A stretch of DNA of 64,000 nt from Notoacmeibacter marinus (GTDB lineage Bacteria; Pseudomonadota; Alphaproteobacteria; Rhizobiales; Rhizobiaceae): contig NZ_NBYO01000001.1 of the NCBI RefSeq assembly GCF_002238045.1, forward strand, positions 1,240,001-1,304,000, in the 5' to 3' direction. Both the position numbers and the translations under genes were made by a program. The notes under the pieces are model-generated. The model worked only from the letters and a program-made list of their open reading frames with translations, was not told the DNA's origin and did no database searches. Position 1 is the first letter of the stretch; each line of letters opens with the position of its first letter. Shown here one piece after another: positions 35,243 to 44,243 of this stretch.

Positions 35243-36142
35243 CTAAGCGAAGGACCGCACCATCGAGCCGACCAGAAGGTTCCAGCCATCGATCAGCACG
35301 AAGAACAACACCTTCAGCGGCAGGGATAGCACGGTCGGCGGAAGCATCATCATCCCCATGGCCATCGTAATCGTCGAGACCACCAGATCGATCACCAGAA
35401 ACGGCAGCACCACGAGAAACCCGATCTCGAAGGCGCGTCGCAGTTCGGAAATCATGAAGGCGGGGATTAGGATACTGTAGGCGACCGTCTCCTCCTGCGC
35501 AGACGCTGCGGAAGCATCGTCGGCGATCGGCTGAACGCCGGCTCCGACGCCGATCAAGGAATCATCCCCTTCGGTCTGCGGGCTGCCGGGTGCAGGCGAC
35601 GGCGTATTCGGCTGCGCGGGCACTTCGGCCTCATCGTCCCCTGCCGCCGGCGCCGGCGAAAGATCGGCGAAGAGCCGCAGATCGGTATCGCGCACATTGG
35701 CCAGCATGAACTGGCGGAAGGGTTCGGCCGTCTTCCGGAAGCCTTCCTCCTGGCCGACCTCGTTGCGCATCATCGGCCCGAGACCCTCATTCCACGCCTT
35801 GTCGATCACGGGATCCATCACATACCAGGTCATGAACAGCGCCAGACTGACAAGGATGAGGTTTGCCGGCGTCGTTTGTAGGCCCAAACCCGATCGCATG
35901 ATCGAGAACACCACAATGAAGCGCGTGAAGCTGGTAACGGAGATGAGAATGCCGGGCGCCAGAGACAGGACGGTGAGCAGTCCGAAAAGCTGGACGATAT
36001 AGCCGGCGGTCTGCCCATCCGCCGCCTCTCCCGGTTGCAGAAGGGCCGGCAGTTGCAGCCCCTGCGCCATGGCCGGTTCGGCTGCTGCGAACAGCAGCGT
36101 CGCCGCACCGACCAGGCCAGTCATTGCAGCAGCGCGTATCAT
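35243..36142 (-). CDS. fliP: flagellar export gate protein FliP with an internal insertion
   Basis: FliP forms the export-gate core. Seen are a signal sequence ending AEPAMAQG, PGILISVTSFTRFIVVFSIM, LALFMTWYVMDPVIDKAWNE and the C-terminal ISELRRAFEIGFLVVLPFLV, IDLVVSTITMAMGMMMLPPT and DGWNLLVGSM. The protein has 299 residues against about 245 in Escherichia coli. The excess is a P/A/D/E-rich segment of about 50 residues (163-218), just before YSILIPAFMISELRRAF. The start overlaps the fliL stop. Confidence 0.95.
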   Translation of the reverse strand: MIRAAAMTGLVGAATLLFAAAEPAMAQGLQLPALLQPGEAADGQTAGYIVQLFGLLTVLSLAPGILISVTSFTRFIVVFSIMRSGLGLQTTPANLILVSLALFMTWYVMDPVIDKAWNEGLGPMMRNEVGQEEGFRKTAEPFRQFMLANVRDTDLRLFADLSPAPAAGDDEAEVPAQPNTPSPAPGSPQTEGDDSLIGVGAGVQPIADDASAASAQEETVAYSILIPAFMISELRRAFEIGFLVVLPFLVIDLVVSTITMAMGMMMLPPTVLSLPLKVLFFVLIDGWNLLVGSMVRSFA

Positions 36143-36672
36143 TCGAACACCAGCGTCCGGATATAGAGTTTGGAGACGCCGCCCTCGCTGCGCACCTTCG
36201 CACGGCGCAGCAGATCGTCGCGGATCCGCAGATAGCCGTTCGGACTGCGTAGCTGATCCAGCCGAAGCTGGCGGACATAGGCGAGAATATCCTGATGGAC
36301 GTCGTTCAGCGTGCCCTCACTCACGATGGAACTGGTTTCCACCGCGATTTGAAGCCGCATCAGAACGTCTGCCGGCACGGCGAGGTTCACCGTAATCGGT
36401 TCCAGATCGACGATGTCCTGCGCCAGGCCGTCCAGCGCGCCTTTCTGATCGGCGGTCGCATAGTTCTCCGTGTCCGCACCGTTCGCTTCGGCCGTGGTGT
36501 CGGCATCGGAGGCGGCCTGTTCTTGCGCAGCTTCCATTCGTGGCGCAAGAACGAACGAACCGACGCCGAAACCGACGCCTCCGCCCACCGCCAGCATGAT
36601 AACAACCGGCAGGATCATCGTTTTGACAATGCCCGGCTTGGTGTTCTTCTTCGTCTTGTCTTTGGCGGCCAT
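36139..36672 (-). CDS. fliL: flagellar basal body-associated protein FliL
   Basis: The 177-residue protein has a single N-terminal transmembrane helix (TMILPVVIMLAVGGGVGFGV) after a lysine-rich start. A periplasmic domain follows with DLEPITVNLAVPADVLMRLQ and a C-terminal VSKLYIRTLVFE. FliL surrounds the stator and supports torque. It lies between flgH and fliP. Confidence 0.9.
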   Translation of the reverse strand: MAAKDKTKKNTKPGIVKTMILPVVIMLAVGGGVGFGVGSFVLAPRMEAAQEQAASDADTTAEANGADTENYATADQKGALDGLAQDIVDLEPITVNLAVPADVLMRLQIAVETSSIVSEGTLNDVHQDILAYVRQLRLDQLRSPNGYLRIRDDLLRRAKVRSEGGVSKLYIRTLVFE

Positions 36673-36687
36673 GGTTCTTCTCCTGCC

Positions 36688-37434
36688 CTAGAGCGGGGTG
36701 ATCAGGTCGATGACCTGCTGGCCCCAGGGCGGCTGCTGGACTTCGCTGATGCGGCCCCTGCCGCCATAGGATATGCGTGCCTCGGCAATGCGCTCATAGG
36801 CGATGGTGTTGTTCGGGCCGATGTCGCCGGGCCGCACGATACCCGCGACCTGAAGGATGCGCAGTTCGGCATTGACGCGCACTTCCTGCGTGCCGCGAAT
36901 GACGAGATTGTCGTTCGGCAGCACTTCGGTCACGACCGCCCCCATGGACAGGCGGATGACCTCGGAACGATTTGTCGAGCCACCGCCGGCGAAGTCGGAT
37001 GAGGAGGTCGTGCCGAGCGAGCCCTTGCCCGTTGCGTTGCCGGCTTTGGTTTCATCCTTGACGATTTCGTAATCGTAGTTGCCGTTGAGCCCCAGCGACC
37101 GGCCCGCCGTCCGTGACCGGTCCGATTTATTGGATATGGAAGCCTTGTCGTTTATCTGGATAAGGACGGTAAGCAGGTCGCCCGGCTCGAGCGCACGCTG
37201 CGAGACGTAAAGACCGCTGCCCTTTCTGTTCCAGAGCGAGTAGCCGCGCTGCGGAGGATTCTGGTAGGCGGGATAGGCGTTCCACGCGACGGGCTGTGTC
37301 GAAGCGATGCCCGCGCCAACCGGCGACATGTCGGGCGGGCGGTTGATCTCCTTGAAGGATTGCGAGCAGCCGGCCAGAAGAAGGCCGGCGGTCGCTGCAG
37401 CGACGATGCTGCGAACGATCCGGTTCGCGGTCAT
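36688..37434 (-). CDS. flgH: flagellar L-ring lipoprotein FlgH
   Basis: The 248-residue protein has a lipoprotein signal with the lipobox LLAGCSQSF. Family segments are NRKGSGLYVSQRALEPGDLL, TVLIQINDKASISNKSDRSR, and GTQEVRVNAELRILQVAGIV followed by RPGDIGPNN. It forms the outer-membrane ring bushing. The start overlaps the motE stop by four bases. Confidence 0.95.
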   Translation of the reverse strand: MTANRIVRSIVAAATAGLLLAGCSQSFKEINRPPDMSPVGAGIASTQPVAWNAYPAYQNPPQRGYSLWNRKGSGLYVSQRALEPGDLLTVLIQINDKASISNKSDRSRTAGRSLGLNGNYDYEIVKDETKAGNATGKGSLGTTSSSDFAGGGSTNRSEVIRLSMGAVVTEVLPNDNLVIRGTQEVRVNAELRILQVAGIVRPGDIGPNNTIAYERIAEARISYGGRGRISEVQQPPWGQQVIDLITPL

Positions 37435-37967
37435 CCGTTCCCCCGATCGGCACTGGCCGCCATGATCGCCGTAATGCCGGCCGCCTTCTTGGCTTCCATC
37501 TCGTTGAGAATGGTGCCGGATTTGGCGGGCGGCATTTTCAACAGGATGGAGGAAGCCAGCATCGGGTCGACAATCATCAGCCGTTCAGCTGCGGCATCGG
37601 GCCGCATGCGTTCGTAAATCGCGATCAATGCTTCGGAAGCGCGGGTGGCGAACTCTTCACGGCGCTGTACCCATTTCTCGAACTCGGTCTTCTTGCGCTC
37701 CATCAGTTCCAGACCACGCTCCAGTTCGCTCTGCATCGTCTGAAGCTCTTCCTCGCGGGCGGAATAGCGCATTTCGCGAGCCTGATCGACGATGGCGTCG
37801 CAATAGGCCGCCTCATCGGACACGATGGCTTCTTCCTTGCTGAGCTGGAGGTGCTGCGGCAGTCGGCCTGTGGTCTTTGCGCTCTCAGCATCGCCATCGG
37901 CTGCGTAAGCCGGAACGGTGGCGATGCCGATTGCCAGAGAGAGAAGAAGCGGAAAACGCAGGCTCAT
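37431..37967 (-). CDS. motE: motility protein MotE (MotC chaperone)
   Basis: The 178-residue protein has a signal peptide (LLLSLAIGIATVPAYA), a coiled coil (ELQTMQSELERGLELMERKK) and a C-terminal MgtE-N-like segment (MRPDAAAERLMIVDPMLASS). In sinorhizobia MotE is a periplasmic chaperone for MotC. It lies between flgI and flgH with overlaps on both sides. Confidence 0.9.
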   Translation of the reverse strand: MSLRFPLLLSLAIGIATVPAYAADGDAESAKTTGRLPQHLQLSKEEAIVSDEAAYCDAIVDQAREMRYSAREEELQTMQSELERGLELMERKKTEFEKWVQRREEFATRASEALIAIYERMRPDAAAERLMIVDPMLASSILLKMPPAKSGTILNEMEAKKAAGITAIMAASADRGNG

Positions 37968-39097
37968 TGCAATACCAGCTCCGCCTGCAGGGCCCCGGCC
38001 GATTTGATCGCCTGGAGGATCGCGATAGTGTCTGTCGGTTTGACGCCGAGGCGGTTCAACCCGGCGGCGATTTCGCTGAGGCTGACGCCGTTAATGATGG
38101 AGATCGGACCGTCGGTCTGCTCGACATCGACGATGCTACGCGGTTCGACCGCCGTGACGCCATCGGAGAAGGGGGCCGGCTGTACGACCTGAGGCAGTTC
38201 CGTCACGGCGACGGCGAGGGTGCCCTGGCTGATGGCAACCGGCGAAATACGGACGTCGGCGCCGATGACGATGGTGCCCGTGCGCTCGTCGATCACCACC
38301 CGCGCCGGCTGATCGACCGTTACGGGAATATTCTCGATGGCGGCGACGAATCGAGCCGGGCTGATACCCCTTGGCACCGATAGCGAGATGGTGCGCGCAT
38401 CCACTTCTCTGGCAACCGCGTTGGACCAGGTCCGCCTGGCAAAACCGTTGATCGAATCGGTCAGCCGTACCGCTGTCGTGAAATCCGGATTACGAAGCTG
38501 GACTGTCAGGTCGTTATCGCCTTCGAACGAAGCCGCCACGGCCCGCTCGACGATGGCGCCGTTTGGAATGCGGGCTGCTGTCGGCACGCCGCGGCTGACT
38601 TCCTCCGCCTCGCCCTCAATTGCATAGCCGCTGGTCACGACCTGGCCCTGCGCAGCGGCATAGATTTCCGCGTCGGCTCCCTTGAGCGGCGTCAGAACGA
38701 GCGTGCCGCCCAGCAGCGAACTGGCGTCGCCAAGGGAGGAGACCGTTACGTCGATGCGTGTGCCGGGCCGTACGAATGGCGGCAAATTCGCTGTGACGAC
38801 GACCGCGGCGACGTTGCGTGAGCGCATCTGGCCAAGCTCGGTCGCGATGCCCAAATTGTCGAGCATGGAGCGCATGGACTGCTCGGTGAAGGGCGAGTTG
38901 CGCAGGCTGTCGCCCGTGCCCTTCAGGCCGACCACAAGGCCATAGCCGTAAAGCTGGTTGTCGCGAGAGCCCGTGATCGACGCGACGTCCTTCAGACGGG
39001 AATAGCCGCCCTTGCCGCTATCGGCGCCGGCAGAGGCACCAAGAGGCGCTGCGAGGACCAGCGCCAGAGCTAGCAGAATGGCGAGCGCCCTGTTCAT
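37964..39097 (-). CDS. flgI: flagellar P-ring protein FlgI
   Basis: FlgI builds the periplasmic ring around the rod. From the ATG at 39097 the product has 377 residues with a signal peptide (LAILLALALVLAAPLGASA). It then shows RLKDVASITGSRDNQLYGYG, LVVGLKGTGDSLRNSPFTEQ, NVAAVVVTANLPPF and a C-terminal LNRLGVKPTDTIAILQAIKS. The ATG overlaps the flgA stop (ATGA), and signal peptide and family length agree. A frame extension to 39565 is overlap with flgA. Confidence 0.95.
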   Translation of the reverse strand: MNRALAILLALALVLAAPLGASAGADSGKGGYSRLKDVASITGSRDNQLYGYGLVVGLKGTGDSLRNSPFTEQSMRSMLDNLGIATELGQMRSRNVAAVVVTANLPPFVRPGTRIDVTVSSLGDASSLLGGTLVLTPLKGADAEIYAAAQGQVVTSGYAIEGEAEEVSRGVPTAARIPNGAIVERAVAASFEGDNDLTVQLRNPDFTTAVRLTDSINGFARRTWSNAVAREVDARTISLSVPRGISPARFVAAIENIPVTVDQPARVVIDERTGTIVIGADVRISPVAISQGTLAVAVTELPQVVQPAPFSDGVTAVEPRSIVDVEQTDGPISIINGVSLSEIAAGLNRLGVKPTDTIAILQAIKSAGALQAELVLQ

Positions 39098-39588
39098 GGC
39101 AAAAGAACCGCCGTGCCATCGGCCTGCGCCAATGCTTCGATCTGGCGGCCGGTATCGCGATTGCGCAGCGTGACGGCTTGGCCTGGAGCGGCGCTCGTCA
39201 GCGCCACGGCATCCATGCGGATCGTCAGTGCACCGCTCTTGTAGGTGACAGGAACGAGTGCGCCGGCGTCGATGGCCGATCTCTTGCGCAACGATGACAG
39301 GAGAATGAGACGTTGCGGAAGGATCGTGCGGTCGGCGACCTTGCCGTTCGTTTGCGCGATAGCGCTGACGAAGGGGGCGTCGGACAGGACACGGCTCTTG
39401 GTGTGAATGGTCGTCAGGACGCTGGCGTCGAGCGGTTCGCCCGGATGGATGACGCGCGTTGCGACGACGACCGGTTCGGCCGCTGCGGGCAACGCGACCG
39501 GCGCGGCGAAACCGAGCGCGAACAGAACGGCGAAAACTCCCCGGATCGGGGAGCGCGCCGGCCATCTGGATGCATTTTTCGCCATCAC
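39094..39588 (-). CDS. flgA: P-ring assembly chaperone FlgA
   Basis: The 164-residue protein has a signal sequence (FAVLFALGFAAPVALPAAA) followed by an SAF-type domain: VVATRVIHPGEPLDASVL, QRLILLSSLRKRSAIDAG and a C-terminal GQAVTLRNRDTGRQIEALAQ. FlgA guides FlgI polymerisation in the periplasm. It starts one base after the flgG stop and overlaps flgI. Confidence 0.92.
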   Translation of the reverse strand: MMAKNASRWPARSPIRGVFAVLFALGFAAPVALPAAAEPVVVATRVIHPGEPLDASVLTTIHTKSRVLSDAPFVSAIAQTNGKVADRTILPQRLILLSSLRKRSAIDAGALVPVTYKSGALTIRMDAVALTSAAPGQAVTLRNRDTGRQIEALAQADGTAVLLP

Positions 39589-39589
39589 G

Positions 39590-40378
39590 CTATCTCAGAT
39601 TTTTCGCGACGGTGGCAGCCATGTCATCGGCAGCCTGAATCACCTTGGAGTTCATCTCATAGCCGCGCTGAGCGGCGATCAGTGCGGTGATTTCCTTGAC
39701 CGGGTCCACATTGGAACTTTCCAGATAACCCTGCCGGACCGTGCCGAAACCGGGATCGCCCGGAACACCGGTCACCGGCTCGCCGGAAGCTTCGGACTGG
39801 CGGAAGAGATTGTCGCCGAGCGGGATGAGACCGGCCTCGTTGGCGAAGCTGGCAAGGCTGATCTGGCCGACTTCCTGCAATTCGGTCTGGCCGTCGATCT
39901 GGGCGAAGACCTGCCCGCCTTCGCCGATCGAGATGGCGACGGCTTCGGGCGGCAGAGTAATAGTGTCGGCCAGCGGCATGCCATTCGGCATGACGATCTG
40001 TCCTTCCGCATTGGTGTTGAAGGCGCCGGCGCGGGTGTAGAGCGTTTCGTCGTTGGCGCCGGTGATGACGAACCAGCCCTTGCCGTTCAACGCAACGTCG
40101 AGCGCATTGCCGGTGTTTTCCAGCGTGCCCTGTTCGTGCACGTTGCGGATGGCGGCGCTTCTGACGCCGAGACCCAGATGCGCGCCTTCCGGAATGACGC
40201 CGGTATCGGCGCGCGCCGACGACCCTTTCAGCCGCTCCGTCTGGTAGAGAAGGTCGGTGAACTCGGCCCGCGCCCGCTTGAAGCCCGTCGTGTTGATGTT
40301 GGCGACATTGTTGGCGATGACTTCCAGATTGGTCTGCTGGGCGGTCATGCCGGTCGCCGCGATGGAAAGCGCGCGCAT
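39590..40378 (-). CDS. flgG: flagellar distal rod protein FlgG
   Basis: The 262-residue protein is the standard length. Signatures are [20 protein letters not shown] followed by [10 protein letters not shown], the [20 protein letters not shown] core, and the C-terminal [20 protein letters not shown] then YEMNSKVIQ. It forms the outer rod. It lies twelve bases downstream of fliE. Confidence 0.97.
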   Translation of the reverse strand: MRALSIAATGMTAQQTNLEVIANNVANINTTGFKRARAEFTDLLYQTERLKGSSARADTGVIPEGAHLGLGVRSAAIRNVHEQGTLENTGNALDVALNGKGWFVITGANDETLYTRAGAFNTNAEGQIVMPNGMPLADTITLPPEAVAISIGEGGQVFAQIDGQTELQEVGQISLASFANEAGLIPLGDNLFRQSEASGEPVTGVPGDPGFGTVRQGYLESSNVDPVKEITALIAAQRGYEMNSKVIQAADDMAATVAKNLR

Positions 40379-40390
40379 CGTTCAGTCTCC

Positions 40391-40696
40391 TCAGATCTGC
40401 ATTCGACTGATGTCGAGAAACGCGTTGACGAGCTTGTCGCGAACCGCGATCGCCGTCTGCAAGGACTGTTCCGCCGTCATCACCGCTTCGGCGACTTCGC
40501 GCGGGCCGGTCTGGCCGGAGAGTGCCGACATGGCGGCCCGGTCGGCCTCCGACACCTGATCGGCGACGTTGCCGGCGCCCTGCGCCAGCGCGCTGGCGAA
40601 ATCGCTGGCCACGGCGGCGGAGGATGCGGCGGGGCCGCCAGCTCCGGCGGCGGGCGCGATCCGTGTGGCGGCGATGGCGGAGAGTTTTTCGATCAT
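40391..40696 (-). CDS. fliE: flagellar hook-basal body complex protein FliE
   Basis: The 101-residue protein matches FliE, with an A/G-rich N-terminus and a conserved C-terminal helix pair ([35 protein letters not shown]). FliE links the MS ring and export gate to the rod. It overlaps the flgC stop by four bases. Confidence 0.92.
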   Translation of the reverse strand: MIEKLSAIAATRIAPAAGAGGPAASSAAVASDFASALAQGAGNVADQVSEADRAAMSALSGQTGPREVAEAVMTAEQSLQTAIAVRDKLVNAFLDISRMQI

Positions 40697-41109
40697 CGGG
40701 CGTTCATCATATCAATGGTGAGTGAGACCAGTTCGCGAACCTGGCGCATGACCTGAAGATTGGCTTCATAGGACTGGTTGGCTTCGCGCATGTCGGCCAT
40801 TTCGATCAGGACGTTCACATTGGGCAGGCGGACGAAACCGTTCTCGTCGGCAGCCGGATTGCCGGGATCGAATTCCAGTGGAAATTCGCTGTTGTCGCGA
40901 CCGATTTCGCTCACATTGACCGACACGGCGCCGGTCGCCTTGTCGAGGGTGGATTCGAAACTGACCGTCTTGCGGCGGAACGGGTCCTCGTCCGGCACCG
41001 AGGCGGTCGAATTGGAATTGGCGATGTTCTCCGAGACGACCTTCAGGCGCTGGCTCTGAACTTCCAGACCGGATGAGGAGACGCGGAGGGAGGAAAGAAG
41101 GGGGTCCAT
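40693..41109 (-). CDS. flgC: flagellar proximal rod protein FlgC
   Basis: The 138-residue protein shows [29 protein letters not shown] and the C-terminal [20 protein letters not shown]. These are rod-protein ends in the standard FlgC length. It lies two bases after flgB. Confidence 0.95.
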   Translation of the reverse strand: MDPLLSSLRVSSSGLEVQSQRLKVVSENIANSNSTASVPDEDPFRRKTVSFESTLDKATGAVSVNVSEIGRDNSEFPLEFDPGNPAADENGFVRLPNVNVLIEMADMREANQSYEANLQVMRQVRELVSLTIDMMNAR

Positions 41110-41111
41110 GA

Positions 41112-41477
41112 TCAGGGCTTCGCGACTGAGAGAATCATGCGGTGAAACGCCTTGGCGATCGAGGTGTTCAGCTCATAGCTCTGTCGAAGTTCGGTCTGTT
41201 CGACGATTTCCCGCTCCATCGAAACGGGCTTTTCGGTCTGGATCACCTCGGCGGTCCCGTTGACGCCGCCAACATTGCCGGCGCTCGTCAAATGCAGCGG
41301 GCTGGTACGGCGCAGGGTGCTAGGCGTCTCTTCCAGAACGGCCTGAAAGGGCGAGACTTCGGCCGCCTTGTAGTCCGGCGTCTGAGCGTTCGCGATGTTG
41401 TTGGCCACCGTCTGCTGGCGGACCGTCAACCATTCGGCTTGCTTCGAGGCCAGGGAGAAGATCGGCAGGGAGGACAT
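41112..41477 (-). CDS. flgB: flagellar proximal rod protein FlgB
   Basis: The 121-residue protein carries [20 protein letters not shown] near the N-terminus and [20 protein letters not shown] at the C-terminus, matching FlgB. It starts the flgB-flgC-fliE-flgG run, 34 bases after the unknown gene that follows fliI. Confidence 0.94.
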   Translation of the reverse strand: MSSLPIFSLASKQAEWLTVRQQTVANNIANAQTPDYKAAEVSPFQAVLEETPSTLRRTSPLHLTSAGNVGGVNGTAEVIQTEKPVSMEREIVEQTELRQSYELNTSIAKAFHRMILSVAKP

Positions 41478-41511
41478 GGCGCTTTCCTTTCGAAAAGCAC
41501 CCTAGGCCGGC

Positions 41512-42144
41512 TTACTTGCGCGTAGCTTGCGCTGTCCCTGCCATGGGATCGGGCGCGATCGGCAGTCGTTCGAGGCTGCCATCCTCGAACACCAGAATGA
41601 CTTCCCGGCGCTTGCTCCGGACCGAACTGACATGTTTGCCATCGGCCAGGATCGAGCCTTTTCGGATCATCCTGACGGTGCCGCCGTCGACGATTGCGGC
41701 GCGACCATTGTGCACGGCAAGCGCCCGGCGACCGGAAATCACGCGGTCGCGCTGCCAGTCGCCGAAAGCGTTGGATGTGCGGAATGCCGAAAATGGCGCG
41801 CTCTTTCCTTCGTTGGCAGCAACGAACTGCCTGGCGGTATCGGAGGGGATGACCGTGCCCACGGATACGTCATCATAGGGCGTTGCGATAATGGCGCGCT
41901 GTTTCAGATCACTGCTCGAACTCTCCTTGATCGGGCCGACATCGGCAAGATCGATAACCACGCCGTCAAACTGCAGTTCCGGCGGTCCGAAACGCTCTGG
42001 ATGTGCGGCGACGAAGAACGGCAGCGCAGCGGCGGCGGCGGCCACGCCGGTTCCGCTGAGCGCAAGAAGCCCGTCACCCAGCCAGGAGAGCAGAGGTCGC
42101 CCCGAACGCCGAGGCGCTTTGGCCTTTCGCTGTCGAGAAAGCAT
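41512..42144 (-). CDS. unrecognised membrane-anchored protein of the flagellar operon
   Basis: I do not recognise this 210-residue protein. A basic N-terminus is followed by one hydrophobic segment (GTGVAAAAAALPFFVAAH), then a mostly beta periplasmic-looking domain (FDGVVIDLADVGPI, DGGTVRMIRKGSILADGKHV, REVILVFEDGSLERLPI). The start overlaps the last 71 bases of fliI in another frame, supported by AGAGGA eight bases upstream of the ATG. The VRMIRKGSIL to FEDGSLERL part has the feel of a secretin-pilot or PDZ-like fold, but this is a guess. Its position between fliI and flgB suggests a role in basal-body assembly. Confidence 0.6.
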   Translation of the reverse strand: MLSRQRKAKAPRRSGRPLLSWLGDGLLALSGTGVAAAAAALPFFVAAHPERFGPPELQFDGVVIDLADVGPIKESSSSDLKQRAIIATPYDDVSVGTVIPSDTARQFVAANEGKSAPFSAFRTSNAFGDWQRDRVISGRRALAVHNGRAAIVDGGTVRMIRKGSILADGKHVSSVRSKRREVILVFEDGSLERLPIAPDPMAGTAQATRK

Positions 42145-43507
42145 GCTGAGTGTCCTCTGTGGGGGGCGTGGAAACGGCCTTCAGGCGGCGTGCTATAAGA
42201 TCGAACGGATCGAGCGGTCCGGTATCGCCCGGACTCTGGCGAATGGCGTCGTAAATCACCGGGACCATCTGCACCGCCTTGTCCAGGAAAGGATCGGCGC
42301 CGGGGCGCCACCCGCCAAGCAGGCGCAGATCCTGCGTCTCCTCGTATCGGGCGATCAGCGCGCGCAATTCCGAAACGAAGAGACGGTGCTCGTTCGTCCA
42401 TGCGCGAAGGGCCAAGCGCGACAACGACTGCGTGACATCGACGGGCGGGTAACGCCCTTCGGCCGCAATGGCGCGCGACAGAACGACATGGCCGTCGAGA
42501 ATGCCGCGCAGCGTATCGCCGATGGGTTCATTGTGCTCGTCGCCATCGACCAGAACGGTCGCGATCATGGTGATGGAGCCGCCATTGCCGTCGAGCGCCG
42601 GTCCGCCGCGCTCCATCAGCTTGGGCAGAGCGGCAAAAACGCTGGGCGGATAGCCGCGCGCGATGGGTGCTTCGCCAAGCGCGATACCGACCTCACGCAA
42701 GGCATGCGCATAGCGGGTTACCGAATCGAAGAGAACCAGAACCCGCTGGCCCTGGCCGCGATACCATTCCGCCGTCGTCATCGTCAGTTCCGCGGCACGG
42801 GCGCGCATCAGCGCCGTTTCGTCACTGGTCGCGACGATGGTAATCGCCTTCTGGCGCGCCTCTTCCTGCAAGGTCTCGTGCATGAATTCGCGCGCTTCAC
42901 GCGTTCGCTCGCCGATCAGGCCGATCACCACGACATCGAATGCGCCGGAATTGGCAAGCATCGACAGAAGCGTCGACTTGCCGACGCCAGAGCCGGCGAA
43001 GATGCCAAGGCGCTGACCGTAGCAAAGCGGCGTGAAGACATCGATGGCCGTCACGCCGGTTCGGAATGCTTCGTCGACACGGCAGGCGGACAGGATACGC
43101 TGATGCCTGGCGGATGGCGCTTGCGGTTCCGTCACGGCATTATCGGGGATGAGAGAACCACCGTCGATGGCTGTGCCGAGGCCGTCGAGCACACGGCCTT
43201 TCCAGCTTTCCGCCGGATGGCCCGTCTGCGGGGGGATGCGCAGGACCAGATCGTCGCGCCTGATCCGATAACCATCATGAAACGGGGCTGCACGGATGTC
43301 GGCATTATCGATGCGGACCACCTGGAGCGGGACCGGCCCGTCCTGGGTCTGGCAGACAAGGCATTCGCCAAGGCTCACGCTCTTGCCAAGGCCGCGCAGC
43401 CGCAATTGGCCAGCTGCGATCGCCACGACGCGGCCCGCCTCGCGAGCCACAGGCTTGGCGTCGGCGGCGAAAGCGGCCAGCGCCTGAAGGCGGGACGGAC
43501 CGCTCAT
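42074..43507 (-). CDS. fliI: flagellum-specific ATP synthase FliI
   Basis: The 477-residue export ATPase has Walker A GIFAGSGVGKSTLL, Walker B RVLVLFDSVTRYAHALREVG, and the family segment PSVFAALPKLMERGG. It is related to the F1 beta subunit and powers type III export with FliH and FliJ. Its ATG overlaps the flgF stop (ATGA), and its 3' end overlaps the next gene by 71 bases. Confidence 0.96.
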   Translation of the reverse strand: MSGPSRLQALAAFAADAKPVAREAGRVVAIAAGQLRLRGLGKSVSLGECLVCQTQDGPVPLQVVRIDNADIRAAPFHDGYRIRRDDLVLRIPPQTGHPAESWKGRVLDGLGTAIDGGSLIPDNAVTEPQAPSARHQRILSACRVDEAFRTGVTAIDVFTPLCYGQRLGIFAGSGVGKSTLLSMLANSGAFDVVVIGLIGERTREAREFMHETLQEEARQKAITIVATSDETALMRARAAELTMTTAEWYRGQGQRVLVLFDSVTRYAHALREVGIALGEAPIARGYPPSVFAALPKLMERGGPALDGNGGSITMIATVLVDGDEHNEPIGDTLRGILDGHVVLSRAIAAEGRYPPVDVTQSLSRLALRAWTNEHRLFVSELRALIARYEETQDLRLLGGWRPGADPFLDKAVQMVPVIYDAIRQSPGDTGPLDPFDLIARRLKAVSTPPTEDTQHAFSTAKGQSASAFGATSALLAG

Positions 43508-44226
43508 CGGCCACCCAGGAATTTGATGGCGTCACCTTTTTTCTCGCTCGTGCGCGACATCAGGCTGTTGACCGATTCGAAGCGGCGCTGGAGCGCGATG
43601 AGCTGCGTCATCTCGCGAATGGGATCGACATTCGATTCCTCGATGAAGCCTTGCGCGACACCTGCATCGTTTCTGTCAACGATGGGCTGCGGCGCGCTGG
43701 ACGGAACGATAGCCGATCCCTCGGCACGGCCGATCTCGCCTTGCGGATTATAGGCGAACAGACCCAGCGACCCTGCAATCTTGCCGTTCTGGTAGAGAAC
43801 GCCGTCCTGGCCGGCTTCGATCGGGCCGGCCGCGCCATCGATCTGAATGGGCGCTCCCCCGGCATCGACCACGGGCTGGCCCTTCAATGTCTGCAATTGG
43901 CCCTCATTGCTGATCGTAAAACGTCCGTCGCGGGTCAGGACCAGACCCTGGCCGGATTGAACGCCGAACCACCCATCGCCGCGGATAGCGAAGTCGAGCG
44001 CATTGCCGGTCTCGGTCAGGGCCCCGTTTCGCGTATCGATGAAGGTGCCACCTTCCCGCACAAAGGAATTCTCACCGGTCTCGGTCTTCTTCAGCGCTTC
44101 CTCGAAGCGCATGCGCGTGGCGCGGAACCCGACCGTATTCACATTGGCGACGTTGTCGGCCAGCGTGGCCATACGCTTTTCGATAGCGATCTGGGCCGAA
44201 AGCCCGATGTTCATGCCTTCCTTCAT
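43504..44226 (-). CDS. flgF: flagellar proximal rod protein FlgF
   Basis: The product has about 240 residues, with RMATLADNVANVNTVGFRAT near the N-terminus, the GDGWFGVQSGQGLVLTRDG core and a C-terminal EESNVDPIREMTQLIALQRR. The start is either the ATG at 44226 or the ATG at 44214. The second has AAGGA directly upstream. Earlier starts would overlap the DUF1217 gene. Confidence 0.93.
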   Translation of the reverse strand: MKEGMNIGLSAQIAIEKRMATLADNVANVNTVGFRATRMRFEEALKKTETGENSFVREGGTFIDTRNGALTETGNALDFAIRGDGWFGVQSGQGLVLTRDGRFTISNEGQLQTLKGQPVVDAGGAPIQIDGAAGPIEAGQDGVLYQNGKIAGSLGLFAYNPQGEIGRAEGSAIVPSSAPQPIVDRNDAGVAQGFIEESNVDPIREMTQLIALQRRFESVNSLMSRTSEKKGDAIKFLGGR

Positions 44227-44243
44227 GACGTGACCGGCCGCCC

